Below are positions 8,240-17,746 of a DNA stretch of 64,000 nt, piece after piece; positions within the stretch are counted from its first letter, which is position 1, and each line of letters opens with the position of its first letter. The notes under the pieces are model-generated. The model made no database searches, was not told the DNA's origin, and was given only the letters and a program-made list of their open reading frames with translations. Source of the stretch: Kaistia defluvii (GTDB lineage: Bacteria > Pseudomonadota > Alphaproteobacteria > Rhizobiales > Kaistiaceae). The DNA is taken from contig NZ_JAPKNI010000009.1 in the NCBI RefSeq assembly GCF_026343955.1, forward strand, positions 1-64,000. The letters are read 5' to 3'. Made by a program: the position numbers and the translations under genes.

Positions 8240-8668
8240 ATGTCGCGCGTTTCCGCGTTCTCCAGTCCGTTGCTTCTGGGATTCGACGAGATCGAACGGG
8301 TTCTCGATCGGGTCGCGAAGGCATCGGGCGACGGATATCCGCCTTACAACATCGAGCGGATCACCAAAAACGGTGCGCGCGACGAGTGCCTGCGGATCAC
8401 GCTGGCCGTGGCCGGCTTCAGCCGCGAAGCACTCGAAGTCACCGTGGAAGAAAATCAGCTCGTCATCCGCGGCCGCCAATCCGATGATCGGGAGCGGATC
8501 TACCTTCACCGCGGCATCGCGGCACGACAGTTCCAGAAGACCTTCGTGCTGGCCGACGGGATCGAGATCATCTCGGCGGAGTTGAAAGATGGACTACTTG
8601 CCATCGATCTCGCCCGGCCCACGCCGGAGCGTGTGGTGCGCAAGATCGAGATCGGCGTTCGCGACTGA
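8240..8668 (+). CDS. Small heat shock protein, Hsp20/alpha-crystallin family
   Basis: The 142-residue holdase chaperone of the IbpA type binds unfolding proteins in the cytoplasm. The N-terminus SRVSAFSSPLLLGFDEIERVLDRVAK and the alpha-crystallin domain (YNIERITKNG, LRITLAVAGFSREALEVTVEENQLVIRGRQ, the GLLAIDLARP motif with the C-terminal partner segment) are typical of rhizobial class A sHsps. The ATG at 8240 is chosen because an AAGGA site lies eight bases upstream and inside the thermometer hairpin; the frame extends to 8195 without signal. It is followed after 39 bases by the DUF1150 gene and probably co-transcribed. Confidence 0.93.
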   Translation: MSRVSAFSSPLLLGFDEIERVLDRVAKASGDGYPPYNIERITKNGARDECLRITLAVAGFSREALEVTVEENQLVIRGRQSDDRERIYLHRGIAARQFQKTFVLADGIEIISAELKDGLLAIDLARPTPERVVRKIEIGVRD

Positions 8669-8707
8669 GGTCGCCGGTCCTTCTCGCTCTCAATGAGGAG
8701 ACATATC

Positions 8708-8956
8708 ATGTCTGCACGTATCGCCATTTCGCCCGAGAGCCTTGCGGGCCTCGGCAACGGCCAGATCGCCTATGTGAAGGCGGTCCAGTCCGAGAATATC
8801 CGCGACCTGTTCCCCGATGCGCCTGAACTCGCAGCCGGCCAGAAGTTCTGGGCCCTGCTCGACGCGCGCGGCACGCCGCTGATGATTTCCGACAGCCGCG
8901 ACGCGGTCGTCATGAACGCGCACGAAAACGACCTCGAAGCGGTGAGCCTGCATTAG
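8708..8956 (+). CDS. DUF1150 family protein
   Basis: The 82-residue protein belongs to DUF1150, a short family conserved in Hyphomicrobiales and usually encoded right behind small heat shock genes. The conserved stretches AYVKAVQSE and FWALLDARGTPLMISDSRDAV are visible. No signal peptide or membrane segment is present. A strong GAGGAGA ribosome site precedes the ATG at 8708. The shared heat-shock operon suggests a stress-related role, but no function is known. Confidence 0.88.
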   Translation: MSARIAISPESLAGLGNGQIAYVKAVQSENIRDLFPDAPELAAGQKFWALLDARGTPLMISDSRDAVVMNAHENDLEAVSLH

Positions 8957-9014
8957 GCTCGCTTCCCCGCCGCGCCGGCCTCCCCCGGCGGCGGCGGACT
9001 ACCAGACGATGCCA

Positions 9015-9060
9015 GGCATCGGATCCTTCCCGCGGGAAGATCCGGTGCCTTTTGCATTTT
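9015..9060 (+). terminator. Rho-independent terminator of the hsp20-DUF1150 operon
   Basis: A very long near-perfect inverted repeat (GGCATCGGATC ... GATCCGGTGCC around TTCCCGCGGGAA) is followed by TTTTGCATTTT. It lies 58 bases past the DUF1150 stop. Confidence 0.88.
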
Positions 9061-9154
9061 GGGGGACGGCCCGGTTGTCTTGACGGTCATGGGGCGGCGC
9101 GCCCCTCCCTCGCCGCCCGAACCAGGTCCGGACGGCTTTCTGCATTCAACCAGG

Positions 9155-11572
9155 TCAGGAACGCAGGACGCCCTGCGTCGCCTTGCCGACCTGGGCGACG
9201 ATCTTGGCGGCGACTGCCTCGATCTCTTCGTCGGTCAGCGTCTTCTGCGTCGGGCGCAGCGTCACCTCGATGGCGATCGACTTCTTGTCCGCGCCGAGCG
9301 CCGCGCCCTCGAACACGTCGAACACCGAGACGCTGGAGATCAGCGCCTTGTCGGCGCCCTGCGCCGCCTTGACCAGCTTCGCCGCCTCGACCTTGCGATC
9401 GACGACGAAGGCGAAGTCGCGCGTTACCGGCTGGTAGGGCACCAGTTCCAGCGGCGGCTTGGTCTTGGTCGGACGGGCGCGCGGCACGGGAATGGCGTCG
9501 AGCAGGATCTCGAAGCCGACCAGCGGGCCGGAAACGTCGAGCGCCTCCAGCACGGAGGGGTGCAGTTCGCCGAACCAGCCGATGATGTTCTGCGGACCCA
9601 ACTGGATCGTGCCGGAGCGGCCGGGATGGAACCAGGACGGCGCGCCCGCGACGATCTGGAACTTGTCCACCGGCGCGCCGAGCACGTCGAGCAGCGCCAG
9701 CGCGTCGGCCTTGGCGTCGAACACCGAAACCGCCGGCGCCTTGCCCTGCCAGTGGCGGCCGGCGCCGTTCACCGTCGCGCTCAGGCGACGGATGCCGGTG
9801 GCCGCGGTCAGCTGGTCTGTCGGCCTGGTGCCGCGGAAGATCTGGCCGACTTCGAACAGGGCCAGATCGGCGACGCCGCGATCGGCATTGCGCTGGGCGG
9901 CCAGCAGCAGGCCGGGCAGCAGGCTTGGCCGCATGTCGGACAGGTCGGCCGCGATCGGATTGGCCAGCGCCAGTTCCGGCTTGCCGCCGCCAAAGGCTTC
10001 GGCCACCGGCTTCGCCACGAAGGACCATGTCACCGCCTCGACCATGCCGCGCGCCGCGAGGCCGCGCTTGGCGCGGCGGGTGCGGGTCTGGGCCAGGGTC
10101 AGGACCGGCTTGGTGACGTTGTCCGACTTCGGCAGGGGCGTCGAGGGCACGCGGTCGACGCCGAGGATGCGCATGACTTCCTCGACCAGATCGGCCTTGC
10201 CGTGGACATCCGGCCGCCAGGACGGCACGCCAACGGTCAGCGACGGCGCGCTACCCGAAACGGAGAAGCCGAGCGCCGTCAAAACGTTGCGGATCTCGTC
10301 CTCGGCCGGATCGATGCCGGCCAGGCGCTTCACTTCCGTGACCGGGAAGGCGATGGTGAGATGCGGCTCCGGCACGCTGCCGGACACCACGACCTCGCTC
10401 GCCTCGCCGCCGCACAGATCCTGCACCAGGCGGGTCGCCAGCTCCAGGCCAGGCAGCATGAAGGCCGGATCGACGCCGCGCTCGAAGCGGTAGCGCGCAT
10501 CCGAGTTGATGCCGAGCTTGCGGCCGGTCTGGGCGATGTTGAGCGGGTCCCACAGCGCCGATTCGATCAGCACGTCGACGGTGTTCTCGTCGCAGCCGGA
10601 AGCCGCGCCGCCCATGATGCCGCCGAGCGACTCGATGCCATTGTCATCGGAGATGACGACGATCGACGGGTCGAGCGCATAGGTCTTGCCGTCGAGCGCG
10701 AGCAGGCTTTCGCCTTCCTTCGCCCGGCGCACGACCAGATCGCCCTTGACCTTGGCCGCGTCGAAGACGTGCAGCGGGCGATTGCGGTCGAAGGTCAGGA
10801 AGTTGGTGATGTCGACCAGCGTGTTGATCGGCCGGAGCCCGATGGCGCGCAGCTGGCGCTGCAGCCATTCCGGCGAGGGGCCGTTCTTGACGCCGCGCAC
10901 CAGGCGCAGCGCGAAGGCGGGCGTCAGCGACGGCGTGTCGCCAAAGTCGAGATGGACGCGGACCGGCGACGGGAATTTTCCCGCGACCGGAGCGACCGAG
11001 CGATCCTTCAGCGTGCCAAGGCCGGCGGCCGCCAGATCGCGCGCCACGCCGTGGATGCCGAGGCAATCCGGGCGGTTCGGCGTGATGGCGATGTCGATGA
11101 CGGGATCGCCGAGGCCGGCATAGTCGGCGTAGGGCTGCCCGACCGGCGCGTCGGCTGGCAGTTCGATGATGCCGTCATGATCTTCCGACAGCTCCAGCTC
11201 GGCCGCCGAGCACAGCATGCCGTGGCTCTCGACGCCGCGGATGGTGCCCACCGTCAGGGTGATGTCCTTGCCGGGGATGTAGGTGCCGGCCGGCGAGAAG
11301 ACGCTCTTCATGCCGGTGCGGGCGTTGGGCGCGCCGCAGACGACCTGCACGGGATCGCCCGAGCCGGTATCGACCATGCAGACGCGCAGCCGGTCGGCAT
11401 TGGGGTGCTGAACCGCGGAGACGACATAGGCGATGGTGAACGGGGCGAGCAGCTTGGCCTTGTCCTCGACGCCCTCGACCTCGAGCCCGACGCGGGTCAG
11501 CGCATCGGTGATCTCGTCGAGCGAGGCGGTGGTCTCAAGATGCTCCTTGAGCCAGGAAAGCGTGAATTTCAT
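9155..11572 (-). CDS. pheT: Phenylalanine--tRNA ligase beta subunit
   Basis: The 805-residue PheT of the alpha2-beta2 PheRS contains the EMAP-like tRNA-binding domain (about residues 40-150, [16 protein letters not shown]), the B3/4 editing domain, the B5 domains ([16 protein letters not shown]) and the C-terminal FDX-ACB anticodon-binding domain ([19 protein letters not shown]). Length is normal. It lies ten bases behind pheS with the ATG at 11572, in the standard infC-rpmI-rplT-pheS-pheT order. A long open frame on the opposite strand is only GC-skew shadow. Confidence 0.97.
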   Translation of the reverse strand: MKFTLSWLKEHLETTASLDEITDALTRVGLEVEGVEDKAKLLAPFTIAYVVSAVQHPNADRLRVCMVDTGSGDPVQVVCGAPNARTGMKSVFSPAGTYIPGKDITLTVGTIRGVESHGMLCSAAELELSEDHDGIIELPADAPVGQPYADYAGLGDPVIDIAITPNRPDCLGIHGVARDLAAAGLGTLKDRSVAPVAGKFPSPVRVHLDFGDTPSLTPAFALRLVRGVKNGPSPEWLQRQLRAIGLRPINTLVDITNFLTFDRNRPLHVFDAAKVKGDLVVRRAKEGESLLALDGKTYALDPSIVVISDDNGIESLGGIMGGAASGCDENTVDVLIESALWDPLNIAQTGRKLGINSDARYRFERGVDPAFMLPGLELATRLVQDLCGGEASEVVVSGSVPEPHLTIAFPVTEVKRLAGIDPAEDEIRNVLTALGFSVSGSAPSLTVGVPSWRPDVHGKADLVEEVMRILGVDRVPSTPLPKSDNVTKPVLTLAQTRTRRAKRGLAARGMVEAVTWSFVAKPVAEAFGGGKPELALANPIAADLSDMRPSLLPGLLLAAQRNADRGVADLALFEVGQIFRGTRPTDQLTAATGIRRLSATVNGAGRHWQGKAPAVSVFDAKADALALLDVLGAPVDKFQIVAGAPSWFHPGRSGTIQLGPQNIIGWFGELHPSVLEALDVSGPLVGFEILLDAIPVPRARPTKTKPPLELVPYQPVTRDFAFVVDRKVEAAKLVKAAQGADKALISSVSVFDVFEGAALGADKKSIAIEVTLRPTQKTLTDEEIEAVAAKIVAQVGKATQGVLRS

Positions 11573-11582
11573 GGGTCTTTCC

Positions 11583-12665
11583 TTACGAGCTCAGGCCGCC
11601 GACGAGCGTCGGCAGGTCCAGCGGACGGAAGCCGTAATGATTCAGCCAGCGCTGATCGGCGTCGAAGAAGGCTCTGAGGTCCGGCATGCCGTATTTCAGC
11701 ATGGCGATGCGATCGATGCCCATGCCGAAGGCGAAGCCCTGGTAGACGTCAGGATCGAGGCCGGCGAAGCGGATGACGTTGGGGTGGACCATGCCGCAGC
11801 CGAGGATTTCCAGCCAGTCGTCGCCCTCGCCGAAGCGCACTTCATTACCGACGCGCTTGCAGCGGATGTCGACTTCCATCGACGGCTCGGTGAAGGGGAA
11901 GAAGGACGGGCGCATGCGCATCTCGACCTTGTCGACCTCGAAGAAGGCGCGGCAGAACTCTTCCAGCAGCCACTTCAGGTGACCGATATGGCTCGACGTG
12001 TCGATCACCAGGCCCTCGACCTGGTGGAACATCGGCGTGTGGGTCTGGTCGCTGTCGTTGCGATAGGTGCGGCCGGGCGCGATGATGCGGATCGGCGGCT
12101 TCTCGCGCTCCATGGTGCGCATCTGCACCGGCGAAGTATGCGTGCGAAGCAGCAGGCGGTCGCCGTTCTCGTCCGGATTGAAGAAGAAGGTGTCGTGCAT
12201 TTCGCGCGCCGGATGGCCGACGGGGAAATTCAGCGCGGTGAAATTGTAATGGTCGGTCTCGACATCCGGGCCCTCGGCGATGGCGAAGCCGAGATCGCCG
12301 AAGATTGCCGTGATCTCGTCGATCACCTGGGAGATCGGATGGATGCGGCCCTGCTCGATGGGGCTCGGCCGGAGCGGCAGCGTGACGTCGACCGCTTCCG
12401 ACGCGAGGCGCGCGGCGAGGCCGGCTTCCTTCAGCGTGATGCGGCGGGCGGTGAGGGCTTCGGCGACACGGTCGCGAAGTCCGTTCAGCGCCGGTCCCAT
12501 GACCTTGCGCTCTTCCGGCGTCATGGCGCCGAGGCCCTTCAGCCGCTCGGAGACGGAGCCCTTCTTGCCAAGGGCTGCGACGCGGATGGTCTCGATGGCG
12601 GCTTCGTCGGAAGCGCCGTCAATGGCCGCGCGGATGTCGCGTTCGAGAAGTTCGAGATCGGACAT
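11583..12665 (-). CDS. pheS: Phenylalanine--tRNA ligase alpha subunit
   Basis: The 360-residue class II catalytic subunit has an N-terminal coiled-coil arm (residues 1-85), motif 2 ([14 protein letters not shown]) and motif 3 ([22 protein letters not shown]). The ATG at 12665 is chosen over the one at 12677: GAGGA lies five bases upstream, and MSDLE.LE is the family N-terminus. pheT follows after ten bases. rplT is upstream by about 170 bases containing a 7-bp GC hairpin (12812-12829) without a T-run, possibly attenuation or partial termination. Confidence 0.97.
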   Translation of the reverse strand: MSDLELLERDIRAAIDGASDEAAIETIRVAALGKKGSVSERLKGLGAMTPEERKVMGPALNGLRDRVAEALTARRITLKEAGLAARLASEAVDVTLPLRPSPIEQGRIHPISQVIDEITAIFGDLGFAIAEGPDVETDHYNFTALNFPVGHPAREMHDTFFFNPDENGDRLLLRTHTSPVQMRTMEREKPPIRIIAPGRTYRNDSDQTHTPMFHQVEGLVIDTSSHIGHLKWLLEEFCRAFFEVDKVEMRMRPSFFPFTEPSMEVDIRCKRVGNEVRFGEGDDWLEILGCGMVHPNVIRFAGLDPDVYQGFAFGMGIDRIAMLKYGMPDLRAFFDADQRWLNHYGFRPLDLPTLVGGLSS

Positions 12666-12836
12666 GTCATTCCTCATGGGCGCCCGTGGAGCGCCGGATC
12701 ATCGTCAGTTCGATCCGAAGAGGAATGCTCGCCGGATCACGCCAAACGCCGCAGCCGCTGTTCAAGCGGCGGCGGCGCGGTTGCGTTCCGGCCCCGGAAA
12801 GTCCGGCAGGAGGCCGCCCGGAGGCGGCCGCCCAAC

Positions 12837-13211
12837 TCAGGCGGCCTGCTTCTGCAGCGCGCCCTGAGCCTGATCGACCAGCGCCTTGAAGGCTGCCGGC
12901 TGGCTGATTGCCAGTTCGGCCAGCACCTTGCGGTCGACTTCGATACCAGCCTTTGCGAGGCCATCGATAAATCGGCTGTAGGTCAGGCCCTCGGCAACTT
13001 CGCGGACGGCCGCGTTGATGCGCTGGATCCAGAGAGCGCGGAAATTGCGCTTCTTGGCCTTGCGGTCCCGGAACGCGTACTGGGCGGCCTTATCGACGGC
13101 TGCCTTGGCGGTCCGGATCGTATTCTTGCGACGGCCGTAGAAGCCCTTGGCGCGCTTCAGGACCTTCTTGTGCTTGGCGTGGGAGGTTACGCCCCGCTTA
13201 ACTCGCGACAT
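12837..13211 (-). CDS. rplT: 50S ribosomal protein L20
   Basis: The 124-residue protein has the full-length L20 signature ([28 protein letters not shown], then [21 protein letters not shown]). L20 binds 23S rRNA early in large-subunit assembly and in many bacteria represses its own operon. It lies 28 bases after rpmI on the same strand. Confidence 0.98.
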   Translation of the reverse strand: MSRVKRGVTSHAKHKKVLKRAKGFYGRRKNTIRTAKAAVDKAAQYAFRDRKAKKRNFRALWIQRINAAVREVAEGLTYSRFIDGLAKAGIEVDRKVLAELAISQPAAFKALVDQAQGALQKQAA

Positions 13212-13239
13212 GGTTCAAACTCCAGGTAAGGGGGACGGT

Positions 13240-13434
13240 TCAGCCGTTCAGGAACTGCTTGACGATCTTCGCATCCGCATCCGAAAGCACGGTGGTGCCG
13301 CGTGCATTACGGATAAACTTCGCGGTGCGCTTGATCATGCCATGGCGCTTGCCTGCCTGGCCTGCCTTGACGCGTCCGGTACCGGTGAGCTTGAAACGCT
13401 TCTTCGCGCCGCTCTTGGTCTTCAACTTGGGCAT
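13240..13434 (-). CDS. rpmI: 50S ribosomal protein L35
   Basis: The 64-residue protein reads [20 protein letters not shown], then [18 protein letters not shown], the family pattern. Two ATGs occur, at 13443 and 13434. AAGGA lies eight bases upstream of the second, and MPK.KTK is the universal L35 start, so 13434 is used. It is first in the rpmI-rplT pair, behind a promoter at 13606-13634. Confidence 0.97.
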   Translation of the reverse strand: MPKLKTKSGAKKRFKLTGTGRVKAGQAGKRHGMIKRTAKFIRNARGTTVLSDADAKIVKQFLNG

Positions 13435-13605
13435 TTTGCTCATCCTTAATCATGCTGCCGAGATGAGAACCACCCTCGCCCGTCTTGCAACGGGCGACTG
13501 AATGGTCGCTTCGGCATGGAAGCATTCGTGAGCCGACGCGGCATGCCCTGAGAAAATCGTCAACGAATTGACGTTCCTCGCGCCGGGCGGCTCGGAAACG
13601 GCGGA

Positions 13606-13634
13606 TCTATAGCGGGAGACGATGGGCGTGGCAA
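13606..13634 (-). promoter_or_regulatory. Housekeeping promoter for rpmI-rplT(-pheST)
   Basis: On the minus strand TTGCCA (13634-13629) and TATAGA (13611-13606) are separated by 17 bases, a good sigma-70 fit. It lies in the 307-base gap between infC and rpmI and would give a leader of about 165 bases before rpmI. That length leaves room for L20-type feedback, but no pseudoknot was established. No gene is seen in this gap. Confidence 0.6.
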
Positions 13635-13741
13635 GGTCCTGATGAAAGGGCGGGCCGATGATTCCGGTCCGCCGACTTGTCAGGCCTGCAAAGCCATGGG
13701 GCGACGTCCCTGCGAACGTCGATCCCGGGCTGCGTATCCGC

Positions 13742-14281
13742 CTAGCGCGGGGCCAGAACCATGATCATCTGGCGGCCTTCGAGCTTCGGTTCCGCCTCGA
13801 CCTTGGAGATCTCGGCCGTCTCGTCGCGAACCCGCTCGAGAAGCTTCATGCCAAGATGCTGGTGCGCCATTTCGCGGCCACGGAAGCGGAGCGTCAGCTT
13901 GACCTTGTCGCCCTCTTCGAAGAAGCGCTTGATCGCCTTCATCTTGACCTCGTAATCGTGGTCATCGATGGCGGGGCGCATCTTGATCTCTTTGACCTCG
14001 ACGACCTTCTGGTTCTTGCGAGCCTCGTTGGCCTTCTTCTGGGTCTGATATTTGAAGCGGCCGAAATCAAGGATCTTGCAGACCGGCGGCTCGGAATTCG
14101 GCGAGATCTCGACGAGGTCGAGGCCTGCTTCCTGGGCAGCAGCCAACGCATCCTGAATCGGGGTGACGCCAACATTCTGGCCGTCTTCACCGATCAACTG
14201 AACTTCACGGACACCACGAATATCGCGGTTGATACGCGGCCCATCCTTAGTGGGTTCCTGCGCTTTGAACGGACGGCGAAT
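13742..14281 (-). CDS. infC: Translation initiation factor IF-3 (ATT start)
   Basis: The 179-residue IF-3 has N-terminal domain sequence [22 protein letters not shown], the linker region, and C-terminal domain [32 protein letters not shown]. No ATG, GTG or TTG gives a full-length protein; the first TTG falls inside the conserved IF-3 core. The conserved rhizobial N-terminus [15 protein letters not shown] is preceded exactly by ATT at 14281-14279, with GAGGAG about ten bases upstream. A rare start codon is the classic device by which IF-3 limits its own synthesis. The gene heads the infC-rpmI-rplT-pheST block. Confidence 0.93.
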   Translation of the reverse strand: MRRPFKAQEPTKDGPRINRDIRGVREVQLIGEDGQNVGVTPIQDALAAAQEAGLDLVEISPNSEPPVCKILDFGRFKYQTQKKANEARKNQKVVEVKEIKMRPAIDDHDYEVKMKAIKRFFEEGDKVKLTLRFRGREMAHQHLGMKLLERVRDETAEISKVEAEPKLEGRQMIMVLAPR

Positions 14282-14501
14282 GGGGGCACTCTCCTCTAAC
14301 GTTAATGAATCTGGCCGGATTGACTAAATGGGTACGGTCCCCTTGTTTGGCTAGGCCCCGGATTCGGAGGCGAGACAAAAAGCGGACACGTGGGTCAAAG
14401 ATCCCGGACAGCCCGGCAAACCTCTGCCAAGCTGCCGGGAAAGTCAACCAAAAGCCGCCATTCCGCCCCCTCCGGGCGCAGCGCGGCGCATATTTCGAGT
14501 C

Positions 14502-15281
14502 GTGGATGAGAAATTGATACAGCCAGAACCCCGAACCATCCCCGTCGGCACCGGTGCCGAGGCGCGCGAGATCGCCGTGCTGGCGCGACCGGGACAGGCG
14601 CCCGGCGTGCTTTTTCTCGGCGGCTTCATGTCCGACATGATGGGCTCCAAGGCCGAGGCGCTCGACCAGTGGGCGGCGGAAACCGGCCGGGCGCTGACCC
14701 GCTTCGACTATTCCGGCCATGGCCGCTCGGGCGGCGACTTTGCCGACGGCACCATCACCCGGTGGCTGGAAGAGGCCCGCGCCGTGCTCGACCAGGCGGA
14801 AGGACCGCAGATCCTGGTCGGCTCGTCGATGGGCGGCTGGATCGCGCTGCTGCTGGCGCTGGAGATGACCAAGGCCGCGCCCGGCCGCATCGCCGGGCTG
14901 GTGCTGCTGGCGCCGGCCGTCGACATGACGCGCGACCTGATCCACGCCCGCATGACCCCGGCCGAGCGGGCCGAGATGGAGGCGACCGGCGCGCTCCGGC
15001 AGCCCAGCGCCTATTCCGACCAGCCCTATCTGATCACCCGGAAACTGATCGACGACGGCGAGAGCCATCTTCTCGGCCACAGGCCGGTTGCGCTCGGCGC
15101 GCCGGTCCATATCATCCAGGGCGTCCTCGACGAGGAAGTGCCGTGGCAGGTCGCGATCGACCTTGTCGCGCAGCTCGCCCAGGACGATGTGGTGCTGACG
15201 ATCATCAAGGATGCCGGCCACCGGCTGTCGCGGCCGGAGGATCTCAAGAAGCTGATCGCCGCGGTCGAGGCGATCGCCTGA
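14502..15281 (+). CDS. Alpha/beta hydrolase
   Basis: The 259-residue serine hydrolase has the nucleophile elbow GSSMGG (Ser109), the early FDYSGHGRSGG strand-loop, a likely acid in GVLDEEVPW and the catalytic His in KDAGHRLSR. It resembles the small carboxylesterase/palmitoyl-thioesterase (ABHD10-like) group. Physiological substrate unknown. It begins with GTG at 14502, the frame's first usable start, and is divergent from infC. The sulfite-oxidase-like gene follows after 58 bases in the same direction. Confidence 0.85.
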   Translation: MDEKLIQPEPRTIPVGTGAEAREIAVLARPGQAPGVLFLGGFMSDMMGSKAEALDQWAAETGRALTRFDYSGHGRSGGDFADGTITRWLEEARAVLDQAEGPQILVGSSMGGWIALLLALEMTKAAPGRIAGLVLLAPAVDMTRDLIHARMTPAERAEMEATGALRQPSAYSDQPYLITRKLIDDGESHLLGHRPVALGAPVHIIQGVLDEEVPWQVAIDLVAQLAQDDVVLTIIKDAGHRLSRPEDLKKLIAAVEAIA

Positions 15282-15339
15282 GCGGAATTTTGCGGGGAAC
15301 CGGGATGCCGGATCGCCCGAAACAGGATCGGAGCAAGGC

Positions 15340-15945
15340 ATGGCGACACGCGGCTTCATCGGCAAGCGGCCCACCGACGGCGTCGGCGACAGGCTGCCGC
15401 CGGGTCAGTACCTGACCGAGGACTTCCCCGTCCTCTCGGCCGGACCGACGCCGCGTGTCGGGCTTGCCGAGTGGCGCTTCACCCTCAAGGACGGCGTCCG
15501 GCCGGTGATGAGCTGGGACTGGGAGGCCTTCAACCGGCTGCCGCAGTCGAAGCTGACGCGCGACATCCATTGCGTGACGAAATGGTCGAAGTTCAATACC
15601 GCCTGGTCCGGCGTGATGGTCGACGACATCCTGGCGGAGGCCGGCATCGCCGCGCCCAGCGAATGGACGCTGGCGCATGCCTATGACGGCTACACCACCA
15701 ATGTGCCGACCGAGGATCTGGTCGGCGGCAAGGCGATGGTGGCGACGCATTTCGAGGGCAAGCCGCTGATCGCCGACCATGGCGGCCCGGCGCGGCTGCT
15801 GGTGCCGCATCTCTATTTCTGGAAATCGGCCAAATGGGTGAACGGCCTGCAGTTCACCCGGCGCGACGAGGCTGGATTCTGGGAGCTGCGCGGCTATCAC
15901 ATGCGCGGCGACCCGTGGCGCGAGCAGCGCTTTACCGGAGATTGA
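15340..15945 (+). CDS. Sulfite oxidase-like molybdopterin oxidoreductase
   Basis: The 201-residue protein belongs to the oxidoreductase molybdopterin-binding (sulfite oxidase/YedY) superfamily. The molybdenum-ligating cysteine is Cys78 in IHCVTKWS. Other conserved parts are GLAEWRFTL, AYDGYTTNVP and GGPARLLVPHLYFWKSAKWV. There is no Tat or Sec signal, no heme domain and no dimerisation domain, so it is a minimal cytoplasmic member. The next gene encodes a flavin reductase nine bases on, its probable electron partner. Substrate unknown. Confidence 0.88.
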   Translation: MATRGFIGKRPTDGVGDRLPPGQYLTEDFPVLSAGPTPRVGLAEWRFTLKDGVRPVMSWDWEAFNRLPQSKLTRDIHCVTKWSKFNTAWSGVMVDDILAEAGIAAPSEWTLAHAYDGYTTNVPTEDLVGGKAMVATHFEGKPLIADHGGPARLLVPHLYFWKSAKWVNGLQFTRRDEAGFWELRGYHMRGDPWREQRFTGD

Positions 15946-15954
15946 GATTCCGCC

Positions 15955-16716
15955 TTGAGCAGCCTTCCCGACATTGCGCCGCAGCCCGCCCGGCTGGTCT
16001 GGCAGCCGGCCGCCGTGGTCGCGATCACGCGCGAGACACCGCGCGTCAAGATCTTCCGGCTGAAGCCGGCGGACTGGCATGGCTTCACCGCCGGCCAGCA
16101 TGTCGACGTGCGCTTGACGGCACCGGACGGCTACCAGGCCGAGCGCAGCTATTCGATCGGCTCGGCGCCGGACGGCAGCGGCGAGATCGAGCTGGTCATC
16201 GACCTCATCGACGAAGGCGAGGTGTCGCCCTTTTTCCATGAGGTCGTGGAAATCGGCGACGAGATCGAGATCCGCGGACCGATCGGCGGCCATTTCATCT
16301 GGCGCGCCGAAGATGGCGGCCCGCTGCTGCTGATCGCCGGCGGCTCCGGCCTGGTGCCGCTGATGTCGGTGCTGCGCTACCGCGCCCAAGCGGCGCCCGA
16401 AATCCCGGCGGCGCTGATCTATTCCGCCCGCCGGCGCGAGGACCTGATCTGGTGCGGCGAGCTGCTGCGCCGCGCGGCCGAGGATCCGAATTTCAGCCTG
16501 TTCGCGACGCTGAGCCGCGAGACGGCCCCGACCGAGGGCATCCGCCACGGCCGGATCGACCGCGCGCTGGTGGACGCCGCGCTGGAGAGCCTGCCGGCTC
16601 CGCCGAAAACCACCTTCCTCTGCGGCTCCAACCCCTTCGTCAGCGCTGCCTCGACCTTCGCGCTCGATGCCGGAATCCCCTTCGCCAGCATCAAGGCCGA
16701 ACGCTATGGGGGCTGA
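15955..16716 (+). CDS. Ferredoxin/flavodoxin reductase-like FAD protein
   Basis: The 253-residue FNR-family protein has the FAD-binding motif ERSYSIGS, the NAD(P)-binding loop LLIAGGSGLVPLMSVLR and the C-terminal FLCGSNPFV. No 2Fe-2S domain is attached, so it passes electrons between NAD(P)H and a partner, most likely the adjacent molybdoenzyme. The start is TTG at 15955; no ATG lies near the conserved N-terminus. Its end overlaps the next gene by 11 bases. Confidence 0.88.
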   Translation: MSSLPDIAPQPARLVWQPAAVVAITRETPRVKIFRLKPADWHGFTAGQHVDVRLTAPDGYQAERSYSIGSAPDGSGEIELVIDLIDEGEVSPFFHEVVEIGDEIEIRGPIGGHFIWRAEDGGPLLLIAGGSGLVPLMSVLRYRAQAAPEIPAALIYSARRREDLIWCGELLRRAAEDPNFSLFATLSRETAPTEGIRHGRIDRALVDAALESLPAPPKTTFLCGSNPFVSAASTFALDAGIPFASIKAERYGG

Positions 16717-17746
16717 GCCGCACGCGATCGTGGCCTCTGCCGTCCCCGAGACCATCGACGCCCGCGCCACCGACGACGTGCTCGCCTTCGCGGCCCATCT
16801 CGACTGCACGGCAGCGGCCTGGCTCGACAGCCTCGGCCCGGGCGCCCGGCGCGACGGCAGGCGCGTCGCCTATGTGCTGGTCGGCACGGCGGAATATGCG
16901 CTGGGCCTGGACGTGCTGGTGCGCTCGCTGCGCGCCGTCACCGACCTGCCGATCCTGCTTCTCGCGGCTGGCGGCTGGAAGCCGGCGTTTCAAGCCCCGA
17001 ACCTGGCCGTGCTGGCCGTGCCGGAAATCGTCAAGCTGGACCTGGAAGGAAGCATGGCGGCGCGGTTTCGCCGCACACTGACCAAGCTCTGGACGTTCGG
17101 CTTCGTCTCGCTCGACCGGCTGGTTTATCTCGACGGCGACTGCCTCGTGCGGCAGCCGATCGACGACCTGTTCGACGGGGCGGGCTTCGCCGCCGCGCCG
17201 GACCTGCTCAGCAACCAGCCGTTTCCGGTGTTCAACTCCGGCGTCTTCGCGCTTTCCCCGGATCCTGCGCTACGCAACGCGCTGTTCGAAGGCCTGCCGG
17301 CGACGCCTTCCTTCGACGGTGGCGACCAGGGCATCCTCAACGCCTTGCTCGGCAACGATGTCCGCTGGCTGCCGATCCGCGACAATTACCTGCGAACCTA
17401 CGAGCCGATCCTGTCGAGCGCGGCCAGCGCGGCGCGCGTCCTCCACTATTCCGCCAAGAAGCCCTGGACGGTTGCCTCCGAAGCGGTCGGCGACCCCGCG
17501 CTGCTGGGGCTCGATGATGTCTGGACCGAAAGGCTCGATCGCGCCGGGCTGATGGCGATGGTCACCGCCTGGCGGCGCAGCGTCGCCGACAGCGAGATCG
17601 CCGCCAATGCGGCGCTCGGGCGGGTCGAGGCGGACCTCGCCCTCCAGCGCCGCCGGTTCAACCGGCTGATGCGCCGCGTGCTGGCCGGCCTCGGCCTCGT
17701 CGCCCTGTTGCAACTGGCCCTGCTCGGCGTGTGGCTGTTCGGCTGA
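16706..17746 (+). CDS. GT8-like glycosyltransferase with C-terminal membrane anchor
   Basis: The 346-residue protein has a glycogenin/GT8-like GT-A fold. YVLVGTAEYALGLDVLVRSL (about 56-75) is the nucleotide-sugar-binding start and YLDGDCLV has the metal-binding DxD (143-145). VFNSGVFALSP, DGGDQGILNALLG and VLHYSAKKPW follow. A single hydrophobic segment ends the protein (VLAGLGLVALLQLALLGVWLF), so it is probably tail-anchored with the catalytic domain in the cytoplasm. The ATG at 16706 overlaps the reductase gene. The frame extends upstream to 16667. The acceptor is unknown. Confidence 0.82.
   Translation: MGAEPHAIVASAVPETIDARATDDVLAFAAHLDCTAAAWLDSLGPGARRDGRRVAYVLVGTAEYALGLDVLVRSLRAVTDLPILLLAAGGWKPAFQAPNLAVLAVPEIVKLDLEGSMAARFRRTLTKLWTFGFVSLDRLVYLDGDCLVRQPIDDLFDGAGFAAAPDLLSNQPFPVFNSGVFALSPDPALRNALFEGLPATPSFDGGDQGILNALLGNDVRWLPIRDNYLRTYEPILSSAASAARVLHYSAKKPWTVASEAVGDPALLGLDDVWTERLDRAGLMAMVTAWRRSVADSEIAANAALGRVEADLALQRRRFNRLMRRVLAGLGLVALLQLALLGVWLFG

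Noticed and set aside
9059-11677. 872-codon open frame opposite pheT
   Set aside because: Antisense shadow of a high-GC gene; composition is Arg/Gly/Asp/Ala-rich, with no domain and no ribosome site.
12812-12829. 7-bp GC hairpin between rplT and pheS as a terminator
   Set aside because: No following T-run and pheST is expected to be read through; an attenuator remains possible but is unsupported.
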